Under the pieces are notes generated by a model. It saw only the letters and a list, made by a program, of their open reading frames with translations, was not told the DNA's origin and made no database searches. From contig NC_086024.1 in assembly GCF_036323735.1 (NCBI RefSeq), forward strand, positions 68,630,424-68,694,423: DNA of 64,000 bases, given 5' to 3'. Made by a program: the position numbers and the translations under genes. Below, piece by piece: positions 45,853 through 59,170 of the stretch. Origin of the DNA: Rattus norvegicus (taxonomy: Eukaryota > Chordata > Mammalia > Rodentia > Muridae). Every line of letters starts with the position of its first letter. Positions within the stretch are counted from its first letter, which is position 1.

Positions 45853-46245
45853 GCTTTTTTGTGTGAACTTGACATGAACCTAGATAGATCTGCAATAAAA
45901 AGATGAATCTTAATTTAGAAATCTAAGCTTGGCCTATAAGCTGTGAGGTATTGTCTTGGTCAATGATTGATATGGCAAGACACACTCCACTGGGATCCCG
46001 TTCCCTCTGAAAAGGTGGTTCTACTTTGAATAAGAAAACAGCTAGAGCAAGCCATGAATGGCAAGCCAATAAGTGCCCTTCTCCATGGCCTCTTCATTAT
46101 CTTCTGTTTCCAGGTTTCTACTTGTGAGTTCTTGTTCTAACTCTCTTCAGTGAAGGACTGAAAGCTGTAATCTGAGATAACCCATTTCTTCCCCCAATTT
46201 GCTTTTGGTCATGGTGTTTTATCACAAGGGTAGAAATCCTCAAAA
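45853..46245 (+). mobile_element. Rodent LTR-type repeat (group B), plus strand
   Basis: The blocks TTGTGTGAACTTGACATGAA, GAGCAAGCCATGAATGGCAA, CTCCATGGCCTCTTCATTAT and GCTTTTGGTCATGGTGTTTT follow group B order and match the 24840-25515 element. The AATAAA signal is lost. Confidence 0.65.
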
Positions 46246-47577
46246 TGGAAATGTCCCTAAATTTGTAAAGTTTGAAATTGTCTTTTTAAAAAACTGTATC
46301 ATCCCTATAAATACAATTCTATTAAAGTTTACAGTTTTGACAAAACAAAATGCCAAAACAAACAAGCAAAAAGATGTGTATGTTGATTTGGAGAGTTAAA
46401 AGTAAGAATTTGTGCCTTTGGGGACTTTTATCCATTCCAGTTTGCCTTGATATATGAAGAACTAACTTCTTCTTTTCCAGACTCATCATCACCATTGGTT
46501 CCTTCTATCATTTAGTAGTATCTTGATAGTATTGGCTAAAAAATTAAAAATATTTTCTGTTAGGAAATAGAAAGAGAAAAGCAAAAACTTGTATAATTTA
46601 TGCACTAATGATACATTTACACATTGGGGTGACTTTATCATCATTTGAAACCTAAGAACAAATAAGCTCACAATAAAAAGCTAATTCATGCTTATTGTGT
46701 ATCAGTGAAAGGCAGGTTCTGTGCTAGAGTCCTATAGTAGAGAAGGAGACATACCATTCAGTTTATTATCATCATAGCCATTTAACAAGATGCTGAATAG
46801 ATGAAGACTAACACAGTACATCTAGTACCTCTCAGCTACAGAAGACAAGACTCTCCAGCTCAATAATGAGAAGTAACATTGTGTATGTGAAAAGCTTGAC
46901 TTCGATTTCAGCACCAAGTTTCCAAAGCTTAAAGGGTCTCATAATGAAAGTGTGATGTGAATGAAAACAGAACCCAAAGAGATTCATTCTGCTTGTCTTT
47001 CAATAAGGTTCCAAAAGGGTAAAAACCAAGCTGTAGTCATAGAAATAAGAAACAGGGAGGGCCTTCAATGGATTTAACTTAACATGCTATTTCTAGAGGC
47101 TGGACTAGTAATAGTTGTCTTTGTTGACATAATCATATGGGGCAGCAACTTTTTCAAATAAAATTATGTTTCTTGGTATAGACACTAGATATAAATTTAA
47201 GCAATCTAATGACTTCTAAAAATGTTACTCTGATATAATATATTGCTGAACTTTGAGGAACGGTCACAGAAATTTTCTCTTATTTTCCTCCTCCTTTGGG
47301 GTTCTTACCTTCACTGAGCAACATAATAAGCACTAAAGAACTGAAGGATGCTCCTCTTCAGTTTTATAGTACATCAATCCAAAGTGTTTTATGTCTCTGA
47401 GAATATTCTGGAGTAACTTAAATACTGTTGCTCTAATAGTGACTAAAATGATGAGGAATTGGCATTCTCCTCACATGTTTACAGTTACTGTTTGCTCAAT
47501 GTTATTATATGCTAAATAATCCTTTTTGTGGTTATTTTTACATAGTTTACTTACTATGGAAAATATATCTAGGATTT

Positions 47578-47605
47578 CTTGTTACCTAGATCTTGTTACC
47601 TAGAT
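47578..47605. repeat. Perfect 14-bp tandem duplication
   Basis: CTTGTTACCTAGAT occurs twice with no spacer. Confidence 0.95.
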
Positions 47606-47652
47606 CTAGCCTGAGTACTAGAATGATTTGAGACAATTTTGAAGTGTGAGAA

Positions 47653-47697
47653 TGATGGATACAGATACAGATGATACAGATGATACAGATACAGAGT
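47653..47697. repeat. Short (GATACAGAT)n minisatellite
   Basis: Units of GATACAGAT and GATACA alternate over about 45 bp. Confidence 0.9.
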
Positions 47698-48399
47698 AAC
47701 TGTATCTCTTTCTTGTGCTAAGATAGGATACCATTAGGAGAAGACTAAGTGTTGGACTATTCTGTGGCTCTCGATCATAGTGGACATAATTTTAAGAATT
47801 GTGAGGCTTTCTGAGTGTTGTTTACAATTTTGTTAACTTTAGAAAAGTTAAGCAAAGAAAATAACAGATTTTACAACTGTCATGTCAAGACTTTCAAAGC
47901 AGAATCTACAAACTATTTTTATTTTCTCTAGCAGATAGATTTCACACAGAAACAGACCAAGTGTTTCAAAGAGGAATGAACCTTTCTGTCTTATGGATAT
48001 AATCAGTATACCTACCTCCCTACCACAACAATTTCAGAGCCATGAAAGAGAAGTTGGGATGGCAAAAGATGAGATTTTCATAGTTCCATAAATATAAACT
48101 CCCTTTCCTAAAGCCTGGCCTTAGTACTAAGTTTCTGCATATCCAGTCTGCCAGCAACAGAGATTGAATTCATTTATATATGTAGAAATCCTGAAGAAAT
48201 TAGACAAAGACTAAAAATTCATATAACTTTTGTTAGTTTGTTTTCTGTTATTGTAGTAAGGAACATGATGATCAACAGCAACTTGAAAGGAAATTATTTT
48301 GTCTTCCAACTTCCAGATCACAGTCTAACACTGAGAAAAGTCAGAGCAGGAACTCAAAGAAGGAACTCATAGAACTCAACCATCATTTCCAGATGATTC

Positions 48400-48568
<169 letters not shown>

Positions 48569-50454
48569 ACAAACCAGTCACAATGATTGACAGATTTCAC
48601 TATAACCTTATACTTTGAAATGGACAGGAGCAGTATGTACAGGAATTGGCAACCACTCTAGATATGCTTTGATTTTCCCTGAGCAGCTACTCTACTGCCA
48701 ACATCATCTAACAATTGAAACCACGCTTTATTAAAAACAATAGGTTTTTTTCCCAATATTGTTCCCAAGTGATAATCTAATGCACAGCAGCGGGTATGAG
48801 GGTATGGATTCCTCTGATTCAGTATCAACATATGCATCCTTCAGAGGCCTTAGGTCAAACAGGATGGAAGTTACCTATCTTATATTTCCTAGTTGCTTGT
48901 AAACAAACCCTACAGAGTTAAGAAAGCTAATTTCATATGATACTTCCGCAGATGCAACACCATTTGCACTGAGAGATGAACATTAAAAATAGGTGTAGCA
49001 TTTCTCCTTGCTGTTTCTGATGCTACCTATTACATATTTTATTTTATCAGGTATTAACTAATTAAACCTGGAATGGACTATTTTCAGAAGGAACCCTTTG
49101 GGAGATGGTAGAAAAATGATGGATTGACAAGTTTTTCCATTATCTTTCTTTTGGCTAAAGATTACCTCCAAAATACTTTCATGCAGTTGTGATCTTTGCA
49201 TGGGGACAAAATAAGCAGGCTTCTCTTGAAATCTTAAGTCATGGTTAATTTTTTTCTTTTAGGCACAGGGTTTGTTTTGATGAATGTAGAGGTACAGCTT
49301 TTGACGAGTAGGCAAGGAAAGAGCTCAAGAAAGGAAACAGGAGCATTAAATGGAGAATATTTCTTAACATTTCTATGACCAGAGGTAATGATAAATAGGC
49401 AATTGTAACAATGACAAAACTAGTCAAGTCTTTGGCTTTTAAATAGCTAAGCTCCACTTAACACCACATGCAAGCAGTCAGAGATTAGCTGGGGCAACTA
49501 CTTGAAGAAATTTTAGATGCTTGAGAAAGATTAGAGATGAGAACAGTTAATGGTTTATTGTCAGTGCATTATAAAGGGCAGAGAAATGTAACTTGTTTAG
49601 CAAATACTGCCTCTTAAATCTTTTGAAATCCCAAAGCTTGGGGTCCTATTTAAAAACTGGTTTTTATGAGAGACAAGAACAATGCAAGGAACAAGTTCTA
49701 TCAGAAGAATCATGTCTACCAACTTAGGATCGTTTGGCCTCATCTGTGACCCATTCCTGGTTATTGCAGATGACTTCTGTGTTGAGTTCAAAATTACATA
49801 GAATGGAGAGCATCTTCTCCTAAGCATGTCCCATAAAATATTTCAAGCTTTCTTTGACTGTGCATAGTGGGATGTTATTGTGTGTTGATTCATGATGTCT
49901 GCAAGAACAGGCTGAAACATGAGGGAGTCAATGCCCTTTAGACAGACTTCCAATTACTGGTGGTATAACATGCTCTATAATGTTCGAAGTTTTAAGCCTC
50001 ACAAGGAGGTTTTCTTGGGACATGGCAGTCTACCTCTTTTCACCATTATCTGGTTTCAGTTTCCATGGTAGCTGGGACCACCTTGGAAATAACTGCTGAG
50101 AAATAACTTATGGTCAACCTTTGTACATTATTCAAATGAAACTACCCACAGACCCATTTCACATAGAGGGTCTCTTTCTTCCTTTGCTGCCTTGGTACTA
50201 TACAAAATTCACTCTTGCCCAGAATATCAAATATTACCTAGTAAATTTAGGAAACAATACTTTTGAAATAAAAAAATTTATTACTGTAAGAAATGTAAGT
50301 ACTTCATTATTTCCTTGCATAGTTTCACTGATGTAGTACTATGTTCAACTTAAATACCAATTTATAAATACACACCCACTCACAAATTCTAAATTAAAGA
50401 AAGTAGCAAAGGATATAAAAATTATTCAACTGTTTTTATTGCTTTTGTCCTCTA
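48569..50454. other. Unassigned DNA
   Basis: No gene or repeat family recognised in 1.9 kb. Confidence 0.5.
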
Positions 50455-50680
50455 ATTGGTGTTTATTGACTGTTTACCATATGCCAGGTGCTATTCTAAC
50501 AACTGTATGCAATATTTTATTTTATTTGTACATCTTAGCAAATATTACTACAGTCCCTGAATGTAAGAAAATAAGCCTGTGATTTTTTTTTGACTTATAC
50601 TGGTTTTCTCAAGGTCCATTCTTACATATCAAATCAGAGATCTAACCCAGGTCTCTCTACCTTTGGAGAATGTATAATTT
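50455..50680 (+). mobile_element. MIR SINE, plus strand
   Basis: It has the ancient MIR order: GTTTATTGACTGTTTACCATATG, here seen from 50461, the GCCAGGTGCTATTCTAACAA block, then CTCAAGGTCCATTCTTACAT and a final AACCCAGGTCTCTCTACCTT. An insertion of T-rich sequence lies in the middle. Diverged, as expected for the age of the family. Confidence 0.7.
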
Positions 50681-50829
50681 GCTAGTAAAATAAAAATTAC
50701 TAAAAGCAAGTTTACTGGTTATTTTTAAAATCATCTCTTAATTCAGTCTGTGTTTTCCCATTCTTGTAACATCTGCTTGAATTGTCAGTATTATGTTAAT
50801 TTATAAACAAGTCAAATAAGTGTTCTATC
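50681..50829. other. Unassigned DNA
   Basis: Nothing recognised. Confidence 0.5.
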
Positions 50830-51421
50830 TGTCAGCATTCTCTAGAGGATTAGAACTTATAAAATGAATATATATACTCATATACAATGAATATTTATAA
50901 AATTATGTATTATTAATATGTATTAATAATATTGTTTTATATATCATATTAACTAATTTATATGGCTTTAGTCTACATCTAACAATGGCTATATCCCAAT
51001 AGAAAATTCAAAAGTATAGTAGTTATTCATTCCACAAAGCTGGATGTCTCAGCATGTCTTCAGAATTTGCCTGAGTCCTAAATTCAGATTAGACACTAAT
51101 TCTAAATTCTAAATTCAGATTAGTGGTATTAAACTCTAATACCACTGAAGAAATGGACTTGCTAGCATGGTGATGGCAAATAGAGAAAGTCTATGTCTTA
51201 TATATAATCTGCGAGCAGAATATGCGACCCAGTTAAAGGTGAACCGTTTCATTTCAGAAGATCTGGATTAAAATTGTATCTTTCTACCTCAAAATATCCA
51301 AATTAAACATGGATCTTTCTACTTCAAATAATTTAACTTAAAAAAATTCTCACAGGTATACCAAGAAGTTTGGTTTTTACTTAAATCTAGACGCAGTTGA
51401 CAACCAAGAGTAGCCATCACA
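50830..51421 (-). mobile_element. Rodent LTR-type repeat (group C), minus strand
   Basis: The complement begins TGTGATGGCTACTCTTGG, like the plus-strand copy at 21871, and ends with GAATGCTGACA. Antisense blocks CATTCTCTAGAGGATTAGAA, GCTGGATGTCTCAGCATGTC and GACAACCAAGAGTAGCCATC are shared with that family. It contains a local 31-bp duplication and a 10-bp hairpin near 51078-51146. Confidence 0.7.
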
Positions 51422-52165
51422 AGTCCACTCCATGTCAACTTGACACACAACCATTTCTCATGTTCAATTGCCAAATGAAAACAATAACCATGACATAATC
51501 ACATCTATCATGATATAACTCTCCCACAAATAATTTCAAGCAAATTATATAGTTAACCAGGACATAATTATACCTAACCTTATGTACCTATTCCTCATGT
51601 AACATCTAACACATTATAAGTTTTAAACTATGCGGCAGTATCCCTTAAAGATTATTTTTATTTTAGTATCTAAAAATTTAAGCATGCAAATGTCTGACAT
51701 TTTCTAATATGATACTATGATACATGGTAATGAAATTGGGGTAAAACACCCAATATTGTAAAAATGCATTCTTAAAATGTATGACATAAGTACTCAGGTC
51801 AATTATAGTCCTTGTTTCTGCAAGTAGTCACATGATCTTAGATGGTATCTTTAACTATCTTCCTCTAATACCAATTCCTTCTTAACCCCACCCCCAACAA
51901 GAACAAGCAGATCTTGTCGTTTGTTCTGAAGGAGTGACTAATTCCATTATTCCTGAAGAGTTTCTGCCCTTTGTTATCATGCCTGTAGTAGAGTGTTGTA
52001 GTTTTCTATCAATTTTAATCACGGGACATTGTAGCACCAAGAGGTGCCCTAAAGGATCTTCTCCATTTCAGATATAAACTTACCTTACCTCCATTGTGTA
52101 GAAGTATCCAATTTTCCAATGGTAGTCTGGATAAATTACCTCTCTTAATATTGTTGTCATTTTTT
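51422..52165 (-). mobile_element. Possible interior of the group C LTR element, minus strand
   Basis: Immediately to the right of the group C LTR the complement has GGAGTGGACT, a purine-rich stretch before the LTR start, as also seen in the group A element. The following 0.7 kb has no open frame and no protein similarity. That it belongs to the same element is inferred from position only. Confidence 0.35.
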
Positions 52166-53062
52166 AGCCTGTTAGCTTAAGGTCATTAAAAGCCTTTGAA
52201 TGTGCAGGGAAAGTCTGAGATTCCAGTTCATTGGAATGTTTTTTGTGGCTCCTGACCAGAGAATCACAAACACAGAAAATGTGAGGCTCCAGGACCCAAC
52301 TGTGATGACTTTAGCCAAAATGTGCACAAAGGAGGAGATAGATCCTATAGATTCCTCCTTCAGTAGATAGGCCTGACCCCTGGTTGAGGGATGGGACCAC
52401 CCACTCATGCCAGTTTTTAACCCACACACGTTCCTGTCCAAAGTTAAAACAGGGACAAATATAAAGAGAGACTGAAGGAAGGGCCAACCTGGGACTGCAC
52501 CACCTGGGGATCCATCATGTCTGCAGACACTAAACCCAATACTGTTGTCGTGGTCAAGAGGTGCTTGCTGACTGGAACTTAGTGTGGCAGTTCCTGAGGA
52601 AATCCGGCTAGCAGATGTGACCAATGCAGATGTTGATGCTTGGAGCCAACCATCAGCTGGAGCTCAGGGAACCTTGAGGGGGAGCTGGCAGAAATACTAT
52701 AGGAGCAAAGGGGGGATTGCAACCCCATTAGAAGAACAACATAGGCTGCCCTGACCACCCAGTTTACCCAGAATCTAGACCATCAACCAAGAAGTGTACC
52801 TGGAGGGATCCATAGCTCCAGATACATATGTAGCAAAGGATGGTTTTGCCTGACAGCAACAGAAGGGAGGCCTTTGGAAGGGAGGCTTGATGCTTCAGCA
52901 GAGGGGATGCTGGAGCAGTGGGTGGGAGAGAATAAGTGGGCAGTGGTGCATTCTCATACAGGCGAAAGGGAGGGTAGATGTGAGATGGGGGGTTGGTAGA
53001 GGGGTAACTAGGAAGTGGGGTATCATTTGAGATATAAACAAATGGAATGATTAATAAAAAAT
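52166..53062 (+). mobile_element. A-tailed rodent retroelement fragment (L1/HAL1-like), plus strand
   Basis: The 3' end reads GGGGTATCATTTGAGATATA then AATGATTAATAAAAAATG, an AATAAA signal followed by a short A tail. This is typical of a non-LTR retroelement. Upstream blocks include GACCACCCACTCATGCCAG, CACCTGGGGATCCATCATGT, AGCTCCAGATACATATGTAG and CATTCTCATACAGGCGAAAG. I recall them from rodent L1-related 3' regions but cannot fix the family. No sense-strand protein frame is present; the 150-codon minus frame at 52624-52172 is antisense. Confidence 0.5.
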
Positions 53063-53069
53063 GTATATA

Positions 53070-54235
53070 CTGCTTTATGCAGAACCTTACACCAGCCTGT
53101 CAAGCTGATGACACCTAATTGGCACTATAACTCTGTTGTCTATCAGTATAGTAGAGAATATGGGAAAACACTGGATTCCATTTGAGAGCCCACTGTCAAA
53201 CTTTGCTGCTGCAAAGTGACTTTAGTCAGAAGCAATACTTCTTGCAATAACAGGACAGTGGCTAAGACACTCTGGGTATTTGGTCCTTTATGGGCAGGAA
53301 ATGCATAAAATAAGCAAAATTATATCTATTCCAATAAGGACAGAGAAAGTGGTCCAATGTGGTCAACCTACCACCAGGTCTTCGACTGGTTACTCTGGGA
53401 AATTGTACCATATCTGAGGTTCAGTGTTGGTCTTTGCTGTTTGTATATCTGGCACTCAGCAGCAGCTAACCAAATCAGGCTTGGTAAGTAGAGGTCTTCG
53501 TTGTCAAGCCCATCCACAATGCCCATCTCTGCCACTGTGGCCATTTTATTCATGGGCCATGGGAATGGCTGACAAAAGAGGCTAAATGCCTATAGAATAA
53601 ATAATTCTATCTACCTGACTACTGAACTACTCCTCTGATGAATTTGCCTATTGATGAGCATTATAAGAGACATGAGTATCTTCACAGCCTTTATCCATTT
53701 GGAGAGATCTATTTACATAGTTTCCCCCAGATTCATTTCTCACCAATTTTCCAATAGTGCTCTTTCCAAGTCCCTGAACATTCAGTCATTTCACTGGCTG
53801 TAGCCCATCAACCAGTGGGAAAAAACTCATACATCTGGCCATTTTTCCTTCCAAATAAAATGCATGACCATGTGTACTACCCAAAATTCTACCCACTATA
53901 AAGATTTCCTTTCACTGGTTTCATCTTTAGGGTTGTTCAAGAAAGGAGATGTAATGACGCAGCTGTCCACTTCTTGGTGGTACCTGCATAATGTACAGAA
54001 ACATCAATAACACAGAAACTAGTCTTCTCTTCCTTAGCCAACTGATCACAAAGCATACCACACAAGACACAGGCACATGTGTGCTAGCAGAGGTCTTTGT
54101 ACTAAGAACAGAAATTTAGGCATTTAGGCAATTTTTCATGTAACTTGATTTGGGGACCTGTTAGGACCTGACCACGTATGTACCAGTTCAGTTTTATAAT
54201 GGAATACTTTTATGCGTATCATATAGACATATAAC
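53070..54235 (-). pseudogene. ERVL-type endogenous retrovirus pol remnant (RNase H to integrase), minus strand
   Basis: This is an old, inactive endogenous retrovirus fragment of the ERVL group. The minus-strand frame 53553-53368 contains AAAECQIYKQQRPTLNLRYG, which I recognise as the N-terminal zinc-binding part of an ERVL integrase; the first expected cysteine is present but the second is replaced by tyrosine. Upstream on the minus strand (54090-53560) are RNase H-like remnants in broken frames. The integrase core follows to about 53070 with stops and frameshifts. It ends next to the A-tailed retroelement. Nothing here could be functional. Confidence 0.7.
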
Positions 54236-54761
54236 TGAATTAAGAATAATCAAACTTATACAGAGGAGATAGAAAGTATAGTCCATGAAGATGTGTGATA
54301 AACTTCTAAAGAGCTTAATGAATTTGATAATTTGTTCAACTAGAAGTCTGGGGAATGCGTGTGGGAACAGATTTTAAGGAATTGTGATAATAGTGGGAGG
54401 AACATAAAACTAAGCCAGGTTAATTTTATTGATAAGAGTCCACTGAGTGGAGGTTCTAGGTTTACTATAGAAGCTTACATAGTTTTTAGAGTGTCAAAGT
54501 TTACTGGTTTACTAAATCATTTTTTAAGTGATAGACAACTGAAAAGGAGCTGGAAATTCCTGATATTCCTTGGTCTACTGTTGCTAAAGGAATTTTAAGG
54601 CTCGAAAAATTGCAGTGAATTACTGGAAGCCAATATGTATACATTTTAAGCAATCACCATCCCTTTAAGGTGTTTCCTCTCTCTGCTTAGTTTTCTACCA
54701 GCCAAATGTAAGAATGTAAAGTGTTCACAAAGATTCTAGAGAAAGTGGTTTTTTTTAAAGA

Positions 54762-54803
<42 letters not shown>

Positions 54804-56099
54804 AAACCAGACCTCTACCCTTTCAAAAGTTATTGGCTTCATGGACAAAAAAGGTGAGAGTATATAGAGATACCTTAATTCAGCAAAATGATAGTAGCAA
54901 AATCTGACACATAAATGAATACAATTTTCAGATTAAAGGAACGAGAAATTCATAGCTATAACAAATGTTCTTTTATGAAAGGTTTCCAAAATAAAGGTAT
55001 TCTAGAAGATGTGGAAAAGCCTTGCAGGGCATACAAATTTCCTTTCAGATAGCTTCTGGTTGTAGGCACATTTTATAAATAGTAGGATTTTATTAAATTT
55101 TTGCTCATGATCCTTTTCCTTAAAGTTTAGAGCTGGTATGCATATATGGAGTATATTTTGTTTTCTTGGATTCTTTTTTGACTTGCCTCAACCTTGGGTC
55201 TAATGTTAATAGAATATGCAGCAGTGTTTATTTGCAAGCTGATTATGAAATGTGTCTTCATTTTAACTCTTGATTTATTAACCTCATTTAGAATTTTAAG
55301 TTTTAGAAACTTCCAACTGATTAAACCAAGGCTGCTGTCCTTCCCAGAATAGATACTGCTCCTTTTGTTCCACATAGAAGTCACTTTTTAAGATCAAGGT
55401 TGTTTTTTGTCACTCACACCTGTTCATTGTGAGTAGTTTGTACATTCTCAACTCTTGAAGTGCATATTGGATGTAATGATTATGGAAATCATTATACAAA
55501 CTTCGAAGCTATATGAATTGCATCTTCCCTTGTGCATTGTCTTGATAGATTTGTCTCCTTCTCAAATGGCAGTAGGGGAAAAATTATCTCATATAAGGAG
55601 ATAGAAAAACAGCAAAACCCACCTGCCAATGCTCATGAACAAATACAGATAAAATGGGTTGTTTGAAAGATGAATTACTTTCTGCGTGTTGTAAAAAACC
55701 CTTTTCTGCATCACTTCCAACACCTTAGAAGAACACATAAACACATAACGGGTACTCTGAGGTCTTTTCTGTGTGGCCAACAAAGGTATGTTTGTATTTC
55801 ACTGTATACTTTACCTTGATTTACATGTTCTCTATACTGTGTCTAATACTAGTGATGTTACATTTTAATATTATGCCATTAATAATAATTAGTGTTATTA
55901 ATGTTACTAGCATGAATATTAAGTTTTTAAGACAGGGTCTCAGTCTCTAACCAACCGTGACTTGAAGCTTAACAATTTTGCTTAATACAACCCAAACTCA
56001 AAAAAAAATCATTCTCTAGTTTTTAAGTGTTATTTAACATGCCTTCTTAACCTCGTTTGTTGAGCTTATAGTAATTAACCACCTCATATAGAAATGTAT
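54236..56099. other. Unassigned DNA with an AAC microsatellite
   Basis: No gene recognised. An (AAC)n tract lies at 54761-54807. The first few hundred bases could be more of the ERVL element but I could not identify it. Confidence 0.5.
54761..54807. repeat. (AAC)n microsatellite
   Basis: About 14 uninterrupted AAC units. Confidence 0.95.
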
Positions 56100-56440
56100 T
56101 TTTTTGAAAATTTGATACATTCATATAACATGTATGGATCAAATCTATCTCCCTTTCCTTTTATCCATTGCTGAAGCCTTTTAGTGGCTACATTATTGAC
56201 AAAACCTTTTTCTTGCTGGCCCAGTGGCCATCAATTACAAACAGCTTCTCAGCTAGGAGTGGGACCTCATGAGCTCCTCTTTTCTCACGCTTAGATTTTA
56301 TCTGGCATGATCTTGTGCAGAACTTATGAATGCTATCATATATGGTATGAGTTCATGTGTGCCACTACACTGCCATGACCAACAAATAATGTTTCGTTTC
56401 AGACATCCTCTACCTCTATTCTTTTAATAATCTTTCCTTT
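56100..56440 (-). mobile_element. Old rodent L1 3'UTR fragment, minus strand
   Basis: The antisense order GATACATTCATATAACATGT, CAGTGGCCATCAATTACAAA, CAGCTAGGAGTGGGACCTCA and TTATCTGGCATGATCTTGTG followed by GTTCATGTGTGCCACTACAC matches an old rodent L1 3'UTR. It is well diverged. Confidence 0.6.
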
Positions 56441-59069
56441 AAATCTACCTAATACACTGTTTCTGTACCACTTTTTAAATGATGACAGAACCTTGATTGA
56501 AAGGGTGTGATATTGATGAAACAGTTAAAGTTGAGCATTCTACAGTTTCTTAATCTTTACATGTTAGCCAATTATGGGTCTCAGAATTAGTAGCTCTGTA
56601 CTGAAAAAAAAGTTTCTATAATAGGGCATGCAAAAAGTACTATGTATAGTTATAAAGATAAGAGCTTAGTAAGTAACTTAACATTATGTCCATTTAGTAG
56701 AATAGTATTAGGTTATCTTTTTGCGCCTAAGACCTAACCATTTTCCAGTCTGGGGCCCAATTAATTATTACTTGACTTTCAATACTCCTTCTGTACCACA
56801 TCGTCAATTTTTTAAAATAGTTTTATAAAACATTTCTTGACTGTAAATTGTTTTTCTGTTTACAAAAAAAGACAAATAAGGACCAAATTGTTTAGATGGT
56901 CAATATTTTTAAATGTTAAGTACCAATGTGATTGAACAAAAATCATAGTCTGATCCTAATAGAAAATCAAGTACTTCAGTTATTAAATTATCCTATATTT
57001 ACTATCTAATTCATACTTTCTGCTTTAGGTGTACAAGGAAAAATGCTCATTTCATCTTCATTTGCAAAATATTTTAAAATGCAGTGCTCACGTTCACAGT
57101 TGGCTCTTCAATTACTTTTCCTCCACACTGACAAAACATCTCACACTATGTAATGGCCTTTTCTCGAGCACTTCATGATTCAGAGTCTTCCAGCTGTGAC
57201 AAATCAAAAGGTACCTATGCATTCTTTGGGTTTTTTATTTGCAAAAATGTCAAAAATTCAATTTGGTTTTGCTTTTGATGTATATTAATCTTCAAAACCT
57301 TTTATCCATCAATTAACTGGTAAAAGTCACCTGGACAGATCTTCACAGAGACATCATGAAGGTATTTTAGTCTTTGTTTTTTGTTCTCTTTTTACATGTG
57401 CTCTTTGCTGTCCTCAATGAGATTCTTGAAATTCCCTTTTGGAAACTTGATTTATGTGAAAATAAACTTAGTTGACATTTCTTGAAAGTGTATGCTCTCT
57501 GGGAAAGGTGAGCAGAAACTTCCAAGGAAAGTTAAAGTTTATATTTTTCTAAGTTTAAATATTATTGCTTATATTAAATAAACAGAATTTTAGAAGGCAT
57601 TTAACAGAATCCACTTATTCTATATGTGAGAAAGACTGAGTTGAATATTTTTTCAATGAAACCCAGAGTTGAATAACTTGCCAAGGAAAAACTTTGAGTA
57701 AACTCTTTATTTACTAATATATTCAAGACAAAGTGTCATCTCATTTTCGCTTCTCTAGAATATTCCACTGTGCCATCCACCTTTAAATGGATATTTCATA
57801 TGAAGGCTATGGTACTATCTTGCATTCATGGAATGGTTAACTCATCTCCCACACTAGTTTTCATGAAGAGTGGTGAGCCTCTTAGACACTGGGGACACCT
57901 GAGTGTTCCCAGAGCATTGGAGAACACATTCTACTTTTAGTTAACTAACAAAAATAAAATGGTTTCTAATTATGGAAAAAATGTGGAGTTTCTCTGCCCT
58001 ACTTAAAGGAATGTACATCCTTTTAATTTTGTCCCAGTACTTTAGCCTAAAACCTTTAGCATAGAAGAGTGGCATAGTTGCTTGGCTTTCTTCCCTCAAA
58101 TTCATCAGTAGGACATAAATCACTACTGGATACTTACTGATTTCTTCTCCTTTAGCGTTAGGAGCCAACTTTCCACTTATTCTATTATTCCTGGACCTCA
58201 GACATGGTAATTAACCTCAGAGATGGAATTTAGAAGAAAAAAAGTCACTCTGCAGACAGTATTGCATTGGAAACATTCCGTGTTCTACAACATTTCTTTA
58301 TTTAATCTGAAAAGTTAATGTATTTCTCATATCAATTTGTATCTCCCATATCAATCAATGACCATTTAATTTCTGCATGAAAGTTGAAATAATTTTTTCA
58401 TGACTTACTAGCTTTGTATTGGGCTATACTTCTGGCCATTAATTCATTCTGTAAAGCCTTTAGGTGAATTCCTCTGGGCTCCGAAATAGTGGAACAACTT
58501 TTAAGAAGTAGGTCATTTCATTAAATGATAAGTTCTAGAACAAACTTCACAATGATTTAGATAGTGGGGTTTTTCATTCCATAGAATATTTGGAATGAGA
58601 AGTTCCAGAGCTTATAGACCAGACTACGAGGTTTACCATCCTGTTTTTATTGAAGAACAGCAATATACTGAGGTGATTGTTTGAATTCTATATTGAGCAC
58701 AAAACTTAAGCTATTTCCTACAAAAGCTTTTCAAATGAGGAATAAATATCGACATAAGATGGCATCTCCATCAATAAACACTGTTAAGGATGATCACTAT
58801 ATTGTCCTGATAGTTTGGGAAAGATCTTTATTATTAATATAATTTGTTCTTATGGTGGCAGAAAGAAAGAAATATCATACCTCTGAAGTATTAATTCCTA
58901 AAAGGTTTGTATTGTGAAGTTACAATTTTACTCAACAAGTTTAATCATATAACAAAATTTGAAATGGGGTTGGAACACTATTTCAAAATATTCCGTGCTT
59001 TGATCAAAGTTCTCTAATAAAGAAATGAATAAGAATGAAGGACCACTTGGCTCCATGGCTCAGAATGCC
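56441..59069. other. Unassigned DNA
   Basis: No gene or repeat family recognised over 2.6 kb. A faint MIR-like phrase at about 57660-57700 is too short to call. Confidence 0.5.
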
Positions 59070-59170
59070 ACAACTAAGTTTGATTAAATGACATGCCAAA
59101 GGTTACATAATCAATCAACATCCTCTTTGGCACTACAACCTTATTACGTCAGAACTCTTTCCTCTAAACC
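59070..59170 (+). mobile_element. Probable MIR fragment, plus strand
   Basis: GATTAAATGACATGCCAAAG followed by GTTACATAATCAATCAACAT and AACTCTTTCCTCTAAACC matches the 3' half of MIR. Short and diverged. Confidence 0.5.

Larger units (their letters stand above)
46246..48399. other. Unassigned DNA with small tandem duplications
   Basis: No gene recognised. A weak MIR/L2-like word order at about 46680-46830 could not be confirmed. A 14-bp duplication lies at 47578-47605 and a GATACAGAT minisatellite at 47653-47697. Confidence 0.5.

Noticed and set aside
46680..46830. Possible MIR/L2 fragment
   Set aside because: Only a few short words match the expected order; too weak to list as a feature.
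52172..52624. 150-codon minus frame
   Set aside because: Antisense to an A-tailed retroelement and without any recognisable protein similarity.
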